A DNA stretch of 64,000 bases from an uncultured Saprospiraceae bacterium (GTDB lineage: Bacteria > Bacteroidota > Bacteroidia > Chitinophagales > Saprospiraceae), in contig CALJOK010000043.1 in assembly GCA_937981555.1 (NCBI GenBank), positions 62,001 to 126,000 of the forward strand, read 5' to 3'. A model generated the notes under the pieces. The model did not search any database. It worked only from the letters and a program-made list of their open reading frames with translations, and was not told where the DNA came from. The translations under genes were made by a program, and so were the position numbers. Shown piece by piece: positions 26,836 to 35,062 of this stretch. Positions within the stretch are counted from its first letter, which is position 1, and every line of letters begins with the position of its first letter.

Positions 26836-27353
26836 GAATTAGGACAATCAAAAAGTAGTTATCCTCGGTGATTTAGAGTAAGATTAACTTTTAATTTAAA
26901 AATAAATAAAAATGCCATCAGCAGAAATGTTGATGGCATTTTTTTATTGAACTGCACTAACTCATTGACAATCAAAAAGTTAAGCGGGGAGAAAATAAAA
27001 ACAGCATGATTGTTTAAAAAATAGGAAGCGTTTTGTTTGTCACATTTTTTTAATTTATATGCATTTTTTTGCTCAAATTAACAATCGTTGGCAAGGTATT
27101 TGAAATTAATATATTAGAAAAAATCGTAATTGATTTTTTATGATGAACATAACATTTAGATTTATCCCAAGAGTAAATTTGCATTTTATTATCCCATGTT
27201 TTTTGAATACTTCTATTCAGTAGAATAAGTACTAAGGTGAGTTACTTTTTTCTATTGAGTGGGAATAAGCTGATTAATTATCTGCTTAATTGTTCCATAT
27301 TTTATAAATAATGGAATGGTGTTCTGGTATTTTTTTACCAAATTTTAAAATAC
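26836..27353. other. 518-bp intergenic region between CbxX-like and PAS-kinase genes
   Basis: No reading frame is supported. The first part holds the terminator at 26910-26947. A TAnnTTTG-type box (TAAATTTG) occurs at 27174-27181, ~175 bp before the kinase ATG, but without a well-placed -33 TTG it is weak. Nothing else stands out. Confidence 0.5.
26910..26947 (+). terminator. Rho-independent terminator of the tandem CbxX gene
   Basis: AAATGCCATCA, a ten-base loop and TGATGGCATTT are followed by a run of T residues on the plus strand, ~75 bp after the stop. Confidence 0.85.
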
Positions 27354-28799
27354 ATGATAAGTACAAACACAAAGGACAATAACAACCAGTCAAAGAGTCT
27401 ATCTATTTTTAGATTAGATATGTTTTCACTTAAAGTGATTCGTTTTCGACCTATCTTCTTGGTTCTGTTTTTATTAGGCTTATTACTAATATTCTACCTA
27501 GCCGTTTTAAATCCTGATTTTATTTTTTCCATTATTTCTGGACTGGTACTATTTGTAGCAGGTTTTTTCTTATCCAATTTATTCTATTTGAATGCGAGTG
27601 GAAAGAAAGAAGATATTTTCAATCGAATGATTATTGAAAATTCTACAGATTTATTTTTGATTTTTCAAATCAAAAATGGACGCTTTAAATATGTAAGTCC
27701 TGGCATTCAAGAAATGTTGGGTTATGATATGACTGCAGTTTTGGATTTATATGATTTGTCATTTGTACATCCGGCTGATCGATTTGATCTATATAATATT
27801 TTGGATAAAAGTTTCCTCCGTTTGAACCGAACTTTTACGACTAAGTTGAGAATGATAAAAAGGGCAGGAGGTATATCTTGGATTGAAATCAAGGGAGATG
27901 TGATTGTTGATGCATCCAACGAATTGGAATATGTTGTGATGAACTTGAGAGACATTACTGATGAACATGAACAAGCAATAGCTCAACAACAATATCAAAA
28001 AAGTCTTGAACAATCTATCCAAAAAAATAATTTCAAAAGTCATGAGTATGAAGAGATTGCTGATTTAATGTCTTCTTATGATTTGAAAGAACCATTGCGA
28101 ACGATCTCTAGTTATTCTCAATTAGTTCAACATCGGTATGCGAAAAATTTGGATAGTGATGGTAGAGAATTTTTACAATATACTGTTGATGGTGCGAATC
28201 GAATGGCGAGAATGATGGATGATATTTTATCATTTTCAAATGTAAGCGTAGAGAAATTTAAACCTCGAGAGGTGAATATAAAAAAGGCGGTGAAGGAAGT
28301 TGAACATGTTTTGGCAAATGAATTGAAATCTTCTAATGCAAAAATTGTATATGGAGAATTGCCAGAAGTGAAAGTTGATTTTATTCAATTCAAACAATTG
28401 CTCAAAAATTTATTTGAAAATGCTTTGAAATTTAGAGGACAAGATGATCCTGTGATTGAATTAGATGTGCAAGAAATGAGCAATCATTATTTGTTTAAAG
28501 TGAGAGACAATGGCATTGGAATTTCAAAAGCATATCATGAATCTATTTTTGATGTTTTTGGAAAAATAAAAGAAGCTGGAAAAGCAAATGGAACTGGAGT
28601 AGGATTGGCAGTTTGTAAAAAAATAATATCCAATCATGACGGAAAAATTTGGGTTGAGTCGAATGGGACAGGACAGGGGAGTGTGTTTTGTTTTACGATC
28701 CCTTTGAATTTGGAGACAGAAGATGCTCAAAAAATAAATTCAAGAAAAGAAGGATTCCAACCTGCATTAACTTTTAAGAAATTAAAATTACACATGTAA
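27354..28799 (+). CDS. PAS sensor histidine-kinase homologue with Tyr at the phospho-acceptor site
   Basis: The protein has 481 residues. Two membrane helices (~33-53 and ~55-76) are followed by a PAS domain (~85-205, 'NGRFKYVSPGIQEMLGYD' ... 'MNLRDITDEHEQ'), a HisKA-like dimerisation helix pair (~228-290) and a HATPase_c domain (~300-455). The ATP-lid motifs are intact: N box 'LLKNLFENALKFRG', 'VRDNGIGIS' and 'GTGVGLAVCKKI'. In the H box, where relatives read 'SHDLQEPLR', this protein reads 'SYDLKEPLR': residue 242 is Tyr (codon TAT). It may therefore not autophosphorylate in the usual way. No response regulator is adjacent. C-terminal ~25 residues are a basic tail. Confidence 0.88.
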   Translation: MISTNTKDNNNQSKSLSIFRLDMFSLKVIRFRPIFLVLFLLGLLLIFYLAVLNPDFIFSIISGLVLFVAGFFLSNLFYLNASGKKEDIFNRMIIENSTDLFLIFQIKNGRFKYVSPGIQEMLGYDMTAVLDLYDLSFVHPADRFDLYNILDKSFLRLNRTFTTKLRMIKRAGGISWIEIKGDVIVDASNELEYVVMNLRDITDEHEQAIAQQQYQKSLEQSIQKNNFKSHEYEEIADLMSSYDLKEPLRTISSYSQLVQHRYAKNLDSDGREFLQYTVDGANRMARMMDDILSFSNVSVEKFKPREVNIKKAVKEVEHVLANELKSSNAKIVYGELPEVKVDFIQFKQLLKNLFENALKFRGQDDPVIELDVQEMSNHYLFKVRDNGIGISKAYHESIFDVFGKIKEAGKANGTGVGLAVCKKIISNHDGKIWVESNGTGQGSVFCFTIPLNLETEDAQKINSRKEGFQPALTFKKLKLHM

Positions 28800-28810
28800 A
28801 AAAATAAGAG

Positions 28811-28858
28811 TCAAGCTTGAGGTTAATTGCCGTAGGTAATCAACCTCAATACCTTGAC
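28811..28858 (+). terminator. Hairpin downstream of the PAS-kinase gene
   Basis: GAGGTTAATTGCC and GGTAATCAACCTC pair around GTA, inside an outer TCAAG/CTTGA pair, directly after the kinase stop. No clear T-run follows. Confidence 0.55.
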
Positions 28859-29192
28859 GATTCAAGATAAAAACAACCACAGACACTTTGAAAATCGGAA
28901 GGGACGTGACTAATTTACGCATCAAATAATTTCTAAATTTAAGACTTTCTCATATTACGTTTAGTACAATTTTGAATAGTAAATGTTATCGTTGAAACGT
29001 AAACTTTGTTTGGGATTTAGGTTTCCTTTGATGAGCCTTTATTCCTAGTTATTCCAAAAACTATTTCAGACAAAGATTCAACGTGCGGTTGCTCCCTTCC
29101 CTTTCAAAAAAAATTATTTTTGCTTTTCAATTCCTATTTTAAAAAACTTCAAAATTCCTTGTTGGATATTCGATATTCCGTTTTGGGAATAA

Positions 29193-29234
29193 AAAAAACT
29201 CCTTCTATTTTATATGAAATAGAAGGAGTTTTTT
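29193..29234. terminator. 18-bp perfect bidirectional terminator
   Basis: AAAAAACTCCTTCTATTT, a six-base loop and its exact complement lie just downstream of the VOC gene stop; A and T runs allow it to work on both strands. Confidence 0.85.
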
Positions 29235-29257
29235 ACATATAAAGTGTTGACTAACAG

Positions 29258-29941
29258 TTATTTATTCAAGATGCTCCCATTCTTGAATTTCATCTCATAA
29301 ATTTTTTCCGACGATTCAAATTCCACCCAAAAGCCATTTGATTGCGCAGCTAATTTTGTAGGCAACCAATTCCTTCCATTTTTCACCACAATAAAAACAC
29401 CATTATAATCACCTACCCAACAAAAAGAATCATTTAAATGATGAAGGTCAATTAATTGAATTTTGTATTGATTAATCAGTTGGCGTGATACTTCCATTGG
29501 GTCATCAACAGGCATTCCGATTTCATTTATTTTGATAACTTGATGGATATTAAAATCATTTTCAGCTTCCAATTCTAAAGATGCTCTTTCGATAAACTCT
29601 GCAATATTTCCGTCCTCATCAAAAAAGTAAATAGCACGACCTGTGTGGTTTTCTTTAGTGCCAAAATAAATAATTTTTTCTCCTTCTCTTTTAAGTAATT
29701 CAATTCCTTTTTTTTCTAAAAAAATAATGGCTTGATCTAATTTTTGATTAGGAATGAGGAAGGCAAAATGGTAAATAAAATTACTTTGTTTTTCTTCTTC
29801 AAAAATCAGTTGAGTCTTTCCTGCTGAAATGGAGATTTTATTTTTATCAAAGAAATCTACTTCAAAGCCAAGTACATTTTTATAAAAATCAAACTGAGCT
29901 GAAATGTCTTTTGAGTATAATTTTAGTTTACGTAATTCCAT
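29258..29941 (-). CDS. VOC-superfamily (glyoxalase-like) protein
   Basis: This 227-residue protein is last gene of a four-gene minus-strand operon. The N-terminal ~120 residues form a VOC half: 'LYSKDISAQFDFYKNVLGF' opens the fold and 'AIYFFDEDGNIAEFIER' closes it with a likely metal-ligand Glu. The C-terminal ~90 residues may be a second, diverged half. The start overlaps the end of the preceding gene by 14 bp, which implies translational coupling. VOC proteins include glyoxalases, dioxygenases and antibiotic-resistance proteins, so the reaction is not predictable. Confidence 0.8.
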   Translation of the reverse strand: MELRKLKLYSKDISAQFDFYKNVLGFEVDFFDKNKISISAGKTQLIFEEEKQSNFIYHFAFLIPNQKLDQAIIFLEKKGIELLKREGEKIIYFGTKENHTGRAIYFFDEDGNIAEFIERASLELEAENDFNIHQVIKINEIGMPVDDPMEVSRQLINQYKIQLIDLHHLNDSFCWVGDYNGVFIVVKNGRNWLPTKLAAQSNGFWVEFESSEKIYEMKFKNGSILNK

Positions 29942-30593
29942 TAGCGGATGCGTTATAAATGTTTTTCACCGAAGGAGAAACAGGAATTCCATCTCTCATT
30001 TTATCATCATCGATTGGATCTTGATACACTCTCTCGATAGGAACGATACCTGTCCAAATATCTAATTCATAATCTTCTTGATCGTTGTGGCAACCCTCAT
30101 TTCGAACTTTGGCAGATGCTTCGTTGATCTCAATTTCCAAAACAGTTGTAGCTTTTAATTCCTTATCGCTTGGAAGTCGAACTTCTTCCCAACGACCTTT
30201 TAGTACCTGATCCGAAACGACCTTAAGTGCAAACATGTTGGCTTCTTTTCCCTCCACTTTTTTGGCTTTTCCAAAAACTACAACTGACTCATAATTCATT
30301 GAATGATGAAAAGCAGAATTTGATAAAACTAAACCCGTAACTCTGTGCATACAAAAACACATATCAAAACCTTCTTCCAAATTTTTGATCATCCTAGAAC
30401 TGGCTGCTCCATGCAAATAAATTTTATTTTCATGTCTTCCATAGATTGTCGGAATGACAACTGGAACACCTCGATGGATAAAACCAATCGTGCAAGTACT
30501 ATCATTATCTAAAATTTTATAAATCTCTTCTTGATCATAAATTCCTCGTTTGGGTACTCGACGAACTTTAGTTTTGTCATTTACTTCTTTCAT
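29928..30593 (-). CDS. PNPOx-like flavin-binding protein (NimA-type)
   Basis: This 221-residue protein has the split-barrel fold of the pyridoxamine 5'-phosphate oxidase superfamily, in the NimA-like branch: 'YKILDNDSTCTIGFIHRGVP' near the N-terminus, 'YLHGAASSRMIKNLEEGF' and 'SVVVFGKAKKVEG'. Members bind FMN or haem and act as reductases or in cofactor metabolism. It lies 1 bp from the upstream cupin gene and overlaps the downstream VOC gene. The divergent MocR regulator, whose family senses PLP, fits a link with vitamin B6 or a flavin-dependent detoxification, but this is inference. Confidence 0.85.
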   Translation of the reverse strand: MKEVNDKTKVRRVPKRGIYDQEEIYKILDNDSTCTIGFIHRGVPVVIPTIYGRHENKIYLHGAASSRMIKNLEEGFDMCFCMHRVTGLVLSNSAFHHSMNYESVVVFGKAKKVEGKEANMFALKVVSDQVLKGRWEEVRLPSDKELKATTVLEIEINEASAKVRNEGCHNDQEDYELDIWTGIVPIERVYQDPIDDDKMRDGIPVSPSVKNIYNASANGIT

Positions 30594-30594
30594 G

Positions 30595-30933
30595 TTATGG
30601 ATAATTTATATCGTCTTTCACGGGCGGCAGAGAGATCAGTAAAAACCGTAAAAACGAATGATGAATATTCTTAATTTGGTGTAATGCTCCAGTTGGAATA
30701 TGAATACTATCTCCAGCTTGAAGATTGAATTCTTGTCCATTTAAAATGCAAAAAGCTTCTCCTTCTAAAATGTAAATGTATTGTTGAGAATGTTGATGGA
30801 AGTGCATTTCTTCCTGAGAGTTAGGTGGAATTAATTCTTCTTTGACATTTAAGTCTGGGTTGGAAAACAATGGCCAAGCCATACAGTTTTTGCCCCAAAG
30901 GTAACCTTGAGTTTGGTTTTTAATAATCTTCAT
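30595..30933 (-). CDS. Small cupin-domain protein
   Basis: This 112-residue single-cupin protein shows motif 1 'HFHQHSQQYIYILEGE', with His and Glu ligands for a metal, and motif 2 'GDSIHIPTGALHQI'. Such proteins bind small ligands or metals; the function here is unknown. Its ATG overlaps the stop of the upstream GNAT gene in an ATGA arrangement, and its stop lies one base before the next gene, so all four genes of this operon are tightly packed and probably co-translated. Confidence 0.87.
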   Translation of the reverse strand: MKIIKNQTQGYLWGKNCMAWPLFSNPDLNVKEELIPPNSQEEMHFHQHSQQYIYILEGEAFCILNGQEFNLQAGDSIHIPTGALHQIKNIHHSFLRFLLISLPPVKDDINYP

Positions 30934-31424
30934 GATGGTAGTTTAAATGGTTTAAAATCTTGTTGCAAAATCGACATAATTATTAAACTACGAAAATTAT
31001 TTCCACTTTTTATGCATTCCCTTTTTGTTCCTTCTATTACAAAACCTACTGATTGATAGACATGTAGAGCTCTTGGGTTATCAGTAAAAACATCTAACCA
31101 AAGTCGATGTTTTTTTAATTTTCCGAAAACTAAATTTTGTAATAATTGTAAAGTTATTTTGCCATAATTTTTTCCTTTTTTATTAATGACAATTCGTTTT
31201 AATTCTACACTCAAATTTGAATTTTGTAATTCTCCTAATATAATAAAACCAATCATAACCCCTTGATTATCAATTAGTTTTAAGTGAATTTGATCTTTGC
31301 TCTTGATGACTTCTTTGTGTTCGGCAACTGAGTATTGGAAAATAAAATCTTTGTTTTCAAGATTGTTTTCCCATTTAATTATGGTTGAAAGATTATCATA
31401 ATTTGTTGGTTCGAAGTGCAGCAT
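30930..31424 (-). CDS. GNAT-family N-acetyltransferase
   Basis: This 164-residue protein has the GNAT fold. The acetyl-CoA-binding segment is seen as 'RIVINKKGKNYGKITLQLL' (a diverged Q/RxxGxG/A), followed by 'RLWLDVFTDNPRALHVYQSV' and 'GFVIEGTKRE', typical of RimJ/RimL-like members. The substrate is unknown. It is the first gene of the operon and lies 158 bp from the divergent MocR regulator, with a candidate promoter and operator between them. Confidence 0.87.
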   Translation of the reverse strand: MLHFEPTNYDNLSTIIKWENNLENKDFIFQYSVAEHKEVIKSKDQIHLKLIDNQGVMIGFIILGELQNSNLSVELKRIVINKKGKNYGKITLQLLQNLVFGKLKKHRLWLDVFTDNPRALHVYQSVGFVIEGTKRECIKSGNNFRSLIIMSILQQDFKPFKLPS

Positions 31425-31519
31425 TTTTTTGATTTAAAACTATTCGCCGAACCTCGCTACTATTCGAGATTCAGCGAATAAAAATTAAAACTCTATAAAA
31501 TATTGTTTAATATTTATTT

Positions 31520-31527
31520 CAAAATTA
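31520..31527 (-). promoter_or_regulatory. -7 promoter box of the GNAT-cupin-PNPOx-VOC operon
   Basis: On the minus strand this reads TAATTTTG, matching the Bacteroidota TAnnTTTG consensus, ~96 bases before the GNAT ATG. The MocR half-sites lie just upstream of it, as expected for an activator. No good -33 TTG is seen. Confidence 0.5.
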
Positions 31528-31534
31528 AAATATT

Positions 31535-31582
31535 ACTGGTAGCTTTGAATAGTCCAGTTTTAATAAAACAAATAGTCCAGTT
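31535..31582. promoter_or_regulatory. MocR-type operator: direct repeat AATAGTCCAGTT x2
   Basis: AATAGTCCAGTT occurs at 31548-31559 and again at 31571-31582, 23 bp apart and so on nearly the same helix face, with an inverted ACTGG at 31535-31539. The second copy abuts the mocR ATG. The core (reverse CTGGACTA) resembles sites known for MocR-family regulators. Confidence 0.75.
31540..31547 (+). promoter_or_regulatory. -7 promoter box of the mocR gene
   Basis: TAGCTTTG matches TAnnTTTG. A start site ~7 bases downstream would fall within the first operator half-site, which predicts that MocR represses its own gene. Confidence 0.5.
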
Positions 31583-33067
31583 ATGTTGCCGTATAAAAGT
31601 ATGATAAAACTTGATTCTAATTCTAGAATGCCAATTTATGTTCAGTTGGCGAATGGAATCATCAAAGAAATTTCTTGTGGAAATTTAGTGCCCGGATTAA
31701 AATTACCAGGCTCAAGAACTTTGGCCAATCATTTTGAAGTGCATCGGAAAACGATCATTGCCACCTATGAAGAATTGGAAGCACAAGGTTGGATTGAGAC
31801 CGTTCCAGCTAAAGGAAGTTTTGTCAGTAAAAAAATGCCAGTTACCAAAGCTCAAAGTTTTAATGTTCAAAAAAGAGAAATAATTTCACCACTTCAAACT
31901 TCTCTTTTTTTTATCAAAAAAAGATTTAGCGAAGATGTAAATGAGATGGTTCCAAAATTTACCACCTTCAAATATCAATTTGACGATGGTGTTCCTGATT
32001 TAAGATTAGCACCGATTCATGTTTTAGCTCGACAGTATAAAAGTGTTTTGAATAGTAAGTTGGCTGCCAAGAAATTAAATTATACGCATGACCTAAAAGG
32101 AAATATTTCTCTTCGAAAAGAATTGGCGAAGTATCTTTCTGAAACCCGAAGCATCAATGTGACGACTGAAAACATCATGATCGTCCGAGGTAGCATCATG
32201 GGATTTTATTTATTATTTCAAATTATTTTGGAAAAAGGATCGAATGTAATTGTAGGTGAAACTAACTTTAAAGCTGCCAACGAAATCATGAAAAATGCGG
32301 GAGGGAAATTAATTACCGTTCCTGTTGATGGTCAAGGAATTGATGTAGAAAGAGTAGCAGAAATTTGTAAAAAGAAAAAAATCAGAGCAATCTACATCGT
32401 TCCACATCATCACCATCCGACGACAGTTTCCTTAAGTGCGGAACGGAGAATGAAATTATTGCAGCTAGCCGAGCGCTATAAATTTGCCATAATTGAAGAT
32501 GATTACGATTATGATTTTCATTATGAAAGTAGTCCAATTTTGCCTTTGGCGAGTTCCGATCGGGTAGGCGTAGTTTCGTATGTTGGGTCGTTTAGCAAGT
32601 CGATTGCACCTGCTTTTCGAATTGGTTTTGTGGTTGCTCCAGAGGATTTAATTGATGAAATGTCAAAGCTTCGAAGATTTGTGGATCGGCAAGGAGATGT
32701 ATTGTTAGAGCAAGCGATTGCGATGATGTTGGAAGAAGGAGAAGTTCGACGACATATGCGAAAAGCGCTGAAAACATATCATCAAAGAAGAGATTTTTTC
32801 TGTGATTTATTGCAAAGGGAATTAGGTGATTTTGTTGAATTTAAAAAACCCGATGGCGGACTTGCGGTGTGGACTAAATTTGATAAGAAAATCAATATGA
32901 CAAAATTAAGTGAAGCGGCAGCAGCTCAGAATTTATACATCGCTGATAGTAGAAGATATGATCCGATTGGGAAAGAATTGAATTCGACGAGGTTGGGTTT
33001 TGCTTCAATGAATGAGAATGAGATGCGGGCGGCGATGAAGATTTTGAAGAGGGGAATTAAGAATTAG
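31583..33067 (+). CDS. MocR/PdxR-family regulator (GntR HTH fused to PLP aminotransferase fold)
   Basis: The protein has 494 residues. The N-terminal winged helix (~10-75) reads 'PIYVQLANGIIKEI', 'GLKLPGSRTLANHF' and 'EVHRKTIIATYEEL'. The class I aminotransferase-like domain (~120-490) has 'IIEDDYDYDFHYES' and the PLP-lysine region 'YVGSFSKSIAPAFRIGF', where Lys of 'SKS' would bind PLP. MocR proteins usually control vitamin B6, GABA or taurine genes or detoxification operons. A direct-repeat operator ends at its start codon and it diverges from a GNAT/cupin/PNPOx/VOC operon, its likely target. ATG at 31583 gives the N-terminus MLPYKS usual in relatives; 31601 is an alternative. Confidence 0.93.
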   Translation: MLPYKSMIKLDSNSRMPIYVQLANGIIKEISCGNLVPGLKLPGSRTLANHFEVHRKTIIATYEELEAQGWIETVPAKGSFVSKKMPVTKAQSFNVQKREIISPLQTSLFFIKKRFSEDVNEMVPKFTTFKYQFDDGVPDLRLAPIHVLARQYKSVLNSKLAAKKLNYTHDLKGNISLRKELAKYLSETRSINVTTENIMIVRGSIMGFYLLFQIILEKGSNVIVGETNFKAANEIMKNAGGKLITVPVDGQGIDVERVAEICKKKKIRAIYIVPHHHHPTTVSLSAERRMKLLQLAERYKFAIIEDDYDYDFHYESSPILPLASSDRVGVVSYVGSFSKSIAPAFRIGFVVAPEDLIDEMSKLRRFVDRQGDVLLEQAIAMMLEEGEVRRHMRKALKTYHQRRDFFCDLLQRELGDFVEFKKPDGGLAVWTKFDKKINMTKLSEAAAAQNLYIADSRRYDPIGKELNSTRLGFASMNENEMRAAMKILKRGIKN

Positions 33068-33205
33068 TCCATGAGAAATGGGGCGGGTTTGGACTGGCGA
33101 AAAATGTGGGTGCGGGTGTTTGCTTTTCTCAAGGCTAGTTCCCTCACCCTCATTTTTCGCCGTGCTCCGCCCGCCCCATTACACATCGAACACTTTTCAT
33201 GGAAC
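33068..33205. repeat. G+C-rich long palindrome after the mocR gene
   Basis: Complementary blocks flank a ~30-base centre: TCCATGAGAAATGGGGCGGG with CCGCCCGCCCCATT and TTTTCATGGA, and GGCGAAAAATG with CATTTTTCGCC. It is far richer in G+C than its surroundings and lies between convergent genes. Confidence 0.8.
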
Positions 33206-33245
33206 ATTACTCATAGAATCTTCTCAAAAATTAGAAGAGGTTAAT

Positions 33246-33737
33246 TTAAGTTTGAATTGTATATGCCATCCAAAAAAATATGACTCCAATTACTAAACAC
33301 AAGGGAGAAAAAAAATTAGAATCTAACTTCCCAAAGTTTGTATTTTTTACTTTTTTGAAAAACCCAACATAGTTGAAATCGCCGATCGCTCTAATAATAA
33401 AAATCCCACCAATTACCCAAAACCCGTAATCATACATCCAACTTGGTAAAAAAGCGGCAGGGTTCTCTAGTTCTGAAATAGAAGAATAAATAGAGTGAAT
33501 TATTTTTGAAAAAATAAAAACAATCATTAAAATAAATCCAAATCCAACAAGTGCAGATTGGAAAGGAGTAGGGACAAAAAGTAATGTTCCATCTTCTTTT
33601 GATGGAACAGATTTTTCTATTCCCCATTTTCCACCAAATGCCCAATAGAAATGTAATAATGAAATGGTGAAAAGAATCAAAATTAGAATAAGTATCAAGA
33701 TGCCTTGCCAGCCAAATTGTATATCGATAAATGCCAT
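33246..33737 (-). CDS. DUF3995 integral membrane protein
   Basis: This 163-residue protein has four predicted membrane segments (~10-30, 58-78, 100-120 and 140-160). Motifs of DUF3995 are visible: 'LHFYWAFGGKWG', 'GFWVIGGIFIIRAIGDFNYV', 'GFFKKVKNTNFGKLDSNFF' and 'SPLCLVIG'. The function of this family is not known. It stands alone, convergent with the mocR gene across a G+C-rich palindrome. Confidence 0.88.
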   Translation of the reverse strand: MAFIDIQFGWQGILILILILILFTISLLHFYWAFGGKWGIEKSVPSKEDGTLLFVPTPFQSALVGFGFILMIVFIFSKIIHSIYSSISELENPAAFLPSWMYDYGFWVIGGIFIIRAIGDFNYVGFFKKVKNTNFGKLDSNFFSPLCLVIGVIFFWMAYTIQT

Positions 33738-33800
33738 GTTGTTTTAGTTTTTACTTGTCCAGAATTTTCTCGAAATGAAAAAAGTGAAAAGAGAAAAATC

Positions 33801-34859
33801 CTAACTACTCAATTTCGTCATCCCCAAAATCGTCATCGCAATTTCCTCTGGTTTTTCACTCTCCTTAAATTGAAATTGCCGAATCAATAAAGTCTTAAAA
33901 GTAGGATACTCTTGGTGTGTCGATGCATCATAAAAGTTTTCAATTGGTCTGAGGAAACCATGGAATTGAGTCAGTCTATAACAATGCTTTTGCAAGTCAA
34001 AATCAATCACAAATTTTTGACTGTTGATCGGAGATTGTAATTGAATAAAAAGCGGTGTTTCCAATTCTTGTAACTCTCCAATGTTATTCATGTAGCCTTT
34101 GTCGAAGAGCGGATAAAAATAAATTTTATAATCAATGGCATGCATTTTTAAGACCATGCCCATTTTAACTAACTGATTTTCAATGACTTCTGAAGGGAGG
34201 TCGGTGTTTTTCATTTTATCAAAAGGCAACCATTCATCTTCTTTTGCTTTGTAAAAATCAACTTCACCAATTCGTAATTTATAATCGAACTTTGGATAAT
34301 TTGGAATGACATAGCCAGGATAGTAAAACTTAAAGCCATTTTTTTTTCCATAACTAATCTCTGCCAACATTGTATAAAATCCCAAACTATAGCTCGAATA
34401 TTCAGGATCAAAAAGCCCGATGATACTTGCCATACTATTTTCTCCAAGATCAAAAAAACTAACAGCAATTAATTTTTCTCCATCGTAAACTGCGACTTCG
34501 TACGTATTATAAATCGTAGTTTCTCCACCATCTTGCAAAGCATCTTTGATCGTCTGAGAAACAAATCCATCAAAGCGCAATTTATGTTTTTGATACAATT
34601 CTTCTTTCTCTCGACTAATAAATGCTTTTCTAAATACCGTTTCAAACTGCTGATTTTTATTCCAAATTTTTCGGAGACTTTTTCGAAATTCATAACCTTC
34701 GAGTGGCAATCGAATTCGAATAGGAGAGTACAATTTTCCATCAAAATTTAAAATCTTCGTCGTGTAGATATATTGTCCTGATCGAAACCAGCCATTGGCT
34801 AAGTAAAAATCTAGGAGTTCGCCGTGAAGACTTTTCGGATTATGGAATTGTGTGAACAT
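33801..34859 (-). CDS. ATE/Bpt-like aminoacyl-tRNA-protein transferase homologue
   Basis: This 352-residue protein resembles arginyl/leucyl-tRNA-protein transferases, which have a GNAT-like fold. 'NGWFRSGQYIY' matches the N-terminal part, and 'FDPEYSSYSLGFYTMLAEI' with 'YYPGYVIPNYPKFDYKLRIG' matches the conserved C-terminal part. The Cys cluster that normally sits in the N-terminal segment (CPxCxxC-like) is replaced by 'TKILNFDGKLY', with no cysteines. The C-terminal ~130 residues have no counterpart that I recognise. It may not use tRNA, and a related acyltransferase role is possible. The ATG at 34859 is chosen over an upstream TTG that reads through a small palindrome. Confidence 0.6.
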   Translation of the reverse strand: MFTQFHNPKSLHGELLDFYLANGWFRSGQYIYTTKILNFDGKLYSPIRIRLPLEGYEFRKSLRKIWNKNQQFETVFRKAFISREKEELYQKHKLRFDGFVSQTIKDALQDGGETTIYNTYEVAVYDGEKLIAVSFFDLGENSMASIIGLFDPEYSSYSLGFYTMLAEISYGKKNGFKFYYPGYVIPNYPKFDYKLRIGEVDFYKAKEDEWLPFDKMKNTDLPSEVIENQLVKMGMVLKMHAIDYKIYFYPLFDKGYMNNIGELQELETPLFIQLQSPINSQKFVIDFDLQKHCYRLTQFHGFLRPIENFYDASTHQEYPTFKTLLIRQFQFKESEKPEEIAMTILGMTKLSS

Positions 34860-35062
34860 TGTAGGACGGCCTTTCAAAGCCGATTATATTTTAGTTTTTT
34901 TTAAAAAATTATGAACCTATGGCATGGTCTAAGGTTGTGCAAGAGTTTTATTTTACACAGATTTTTTTTTATTTTTTGAAAGAGAAAATTGTTTTACATT
35001 TTATGGAGAGTTGTTTTAGTTTCTATCTATTGCCCAGGTTTTAACTGTGGATTGGAAGATTT

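Larger units (their letters stand above)
28800..29257. other. 458-bp convergent intergenic region with two hairpins
   Basis: No ORF is supported. It separates the convergent kinase and VOC genes. A hairpin follows the kinase at 28811-28858 and a strong bidirectional one precedes the VOC stop at 29193-29234. The middle contains 'AACCACAGACACTTTG', which may be a decayed arm of the CCACAGAC repeat family. Confidence 0.5.

Noticed and set aside
28870-28900. 'CCACAGAC' near 28877 as another long palindrome
   Set aside because: Only one short arm is visible and no complementary arm is nearby; at most a decayed remnant.
33078-33296. 72-aa ORF after mocR
   Set aside because: It reads through a G+C-rich palindrome and has no family resemblance or ribosome-binding context.
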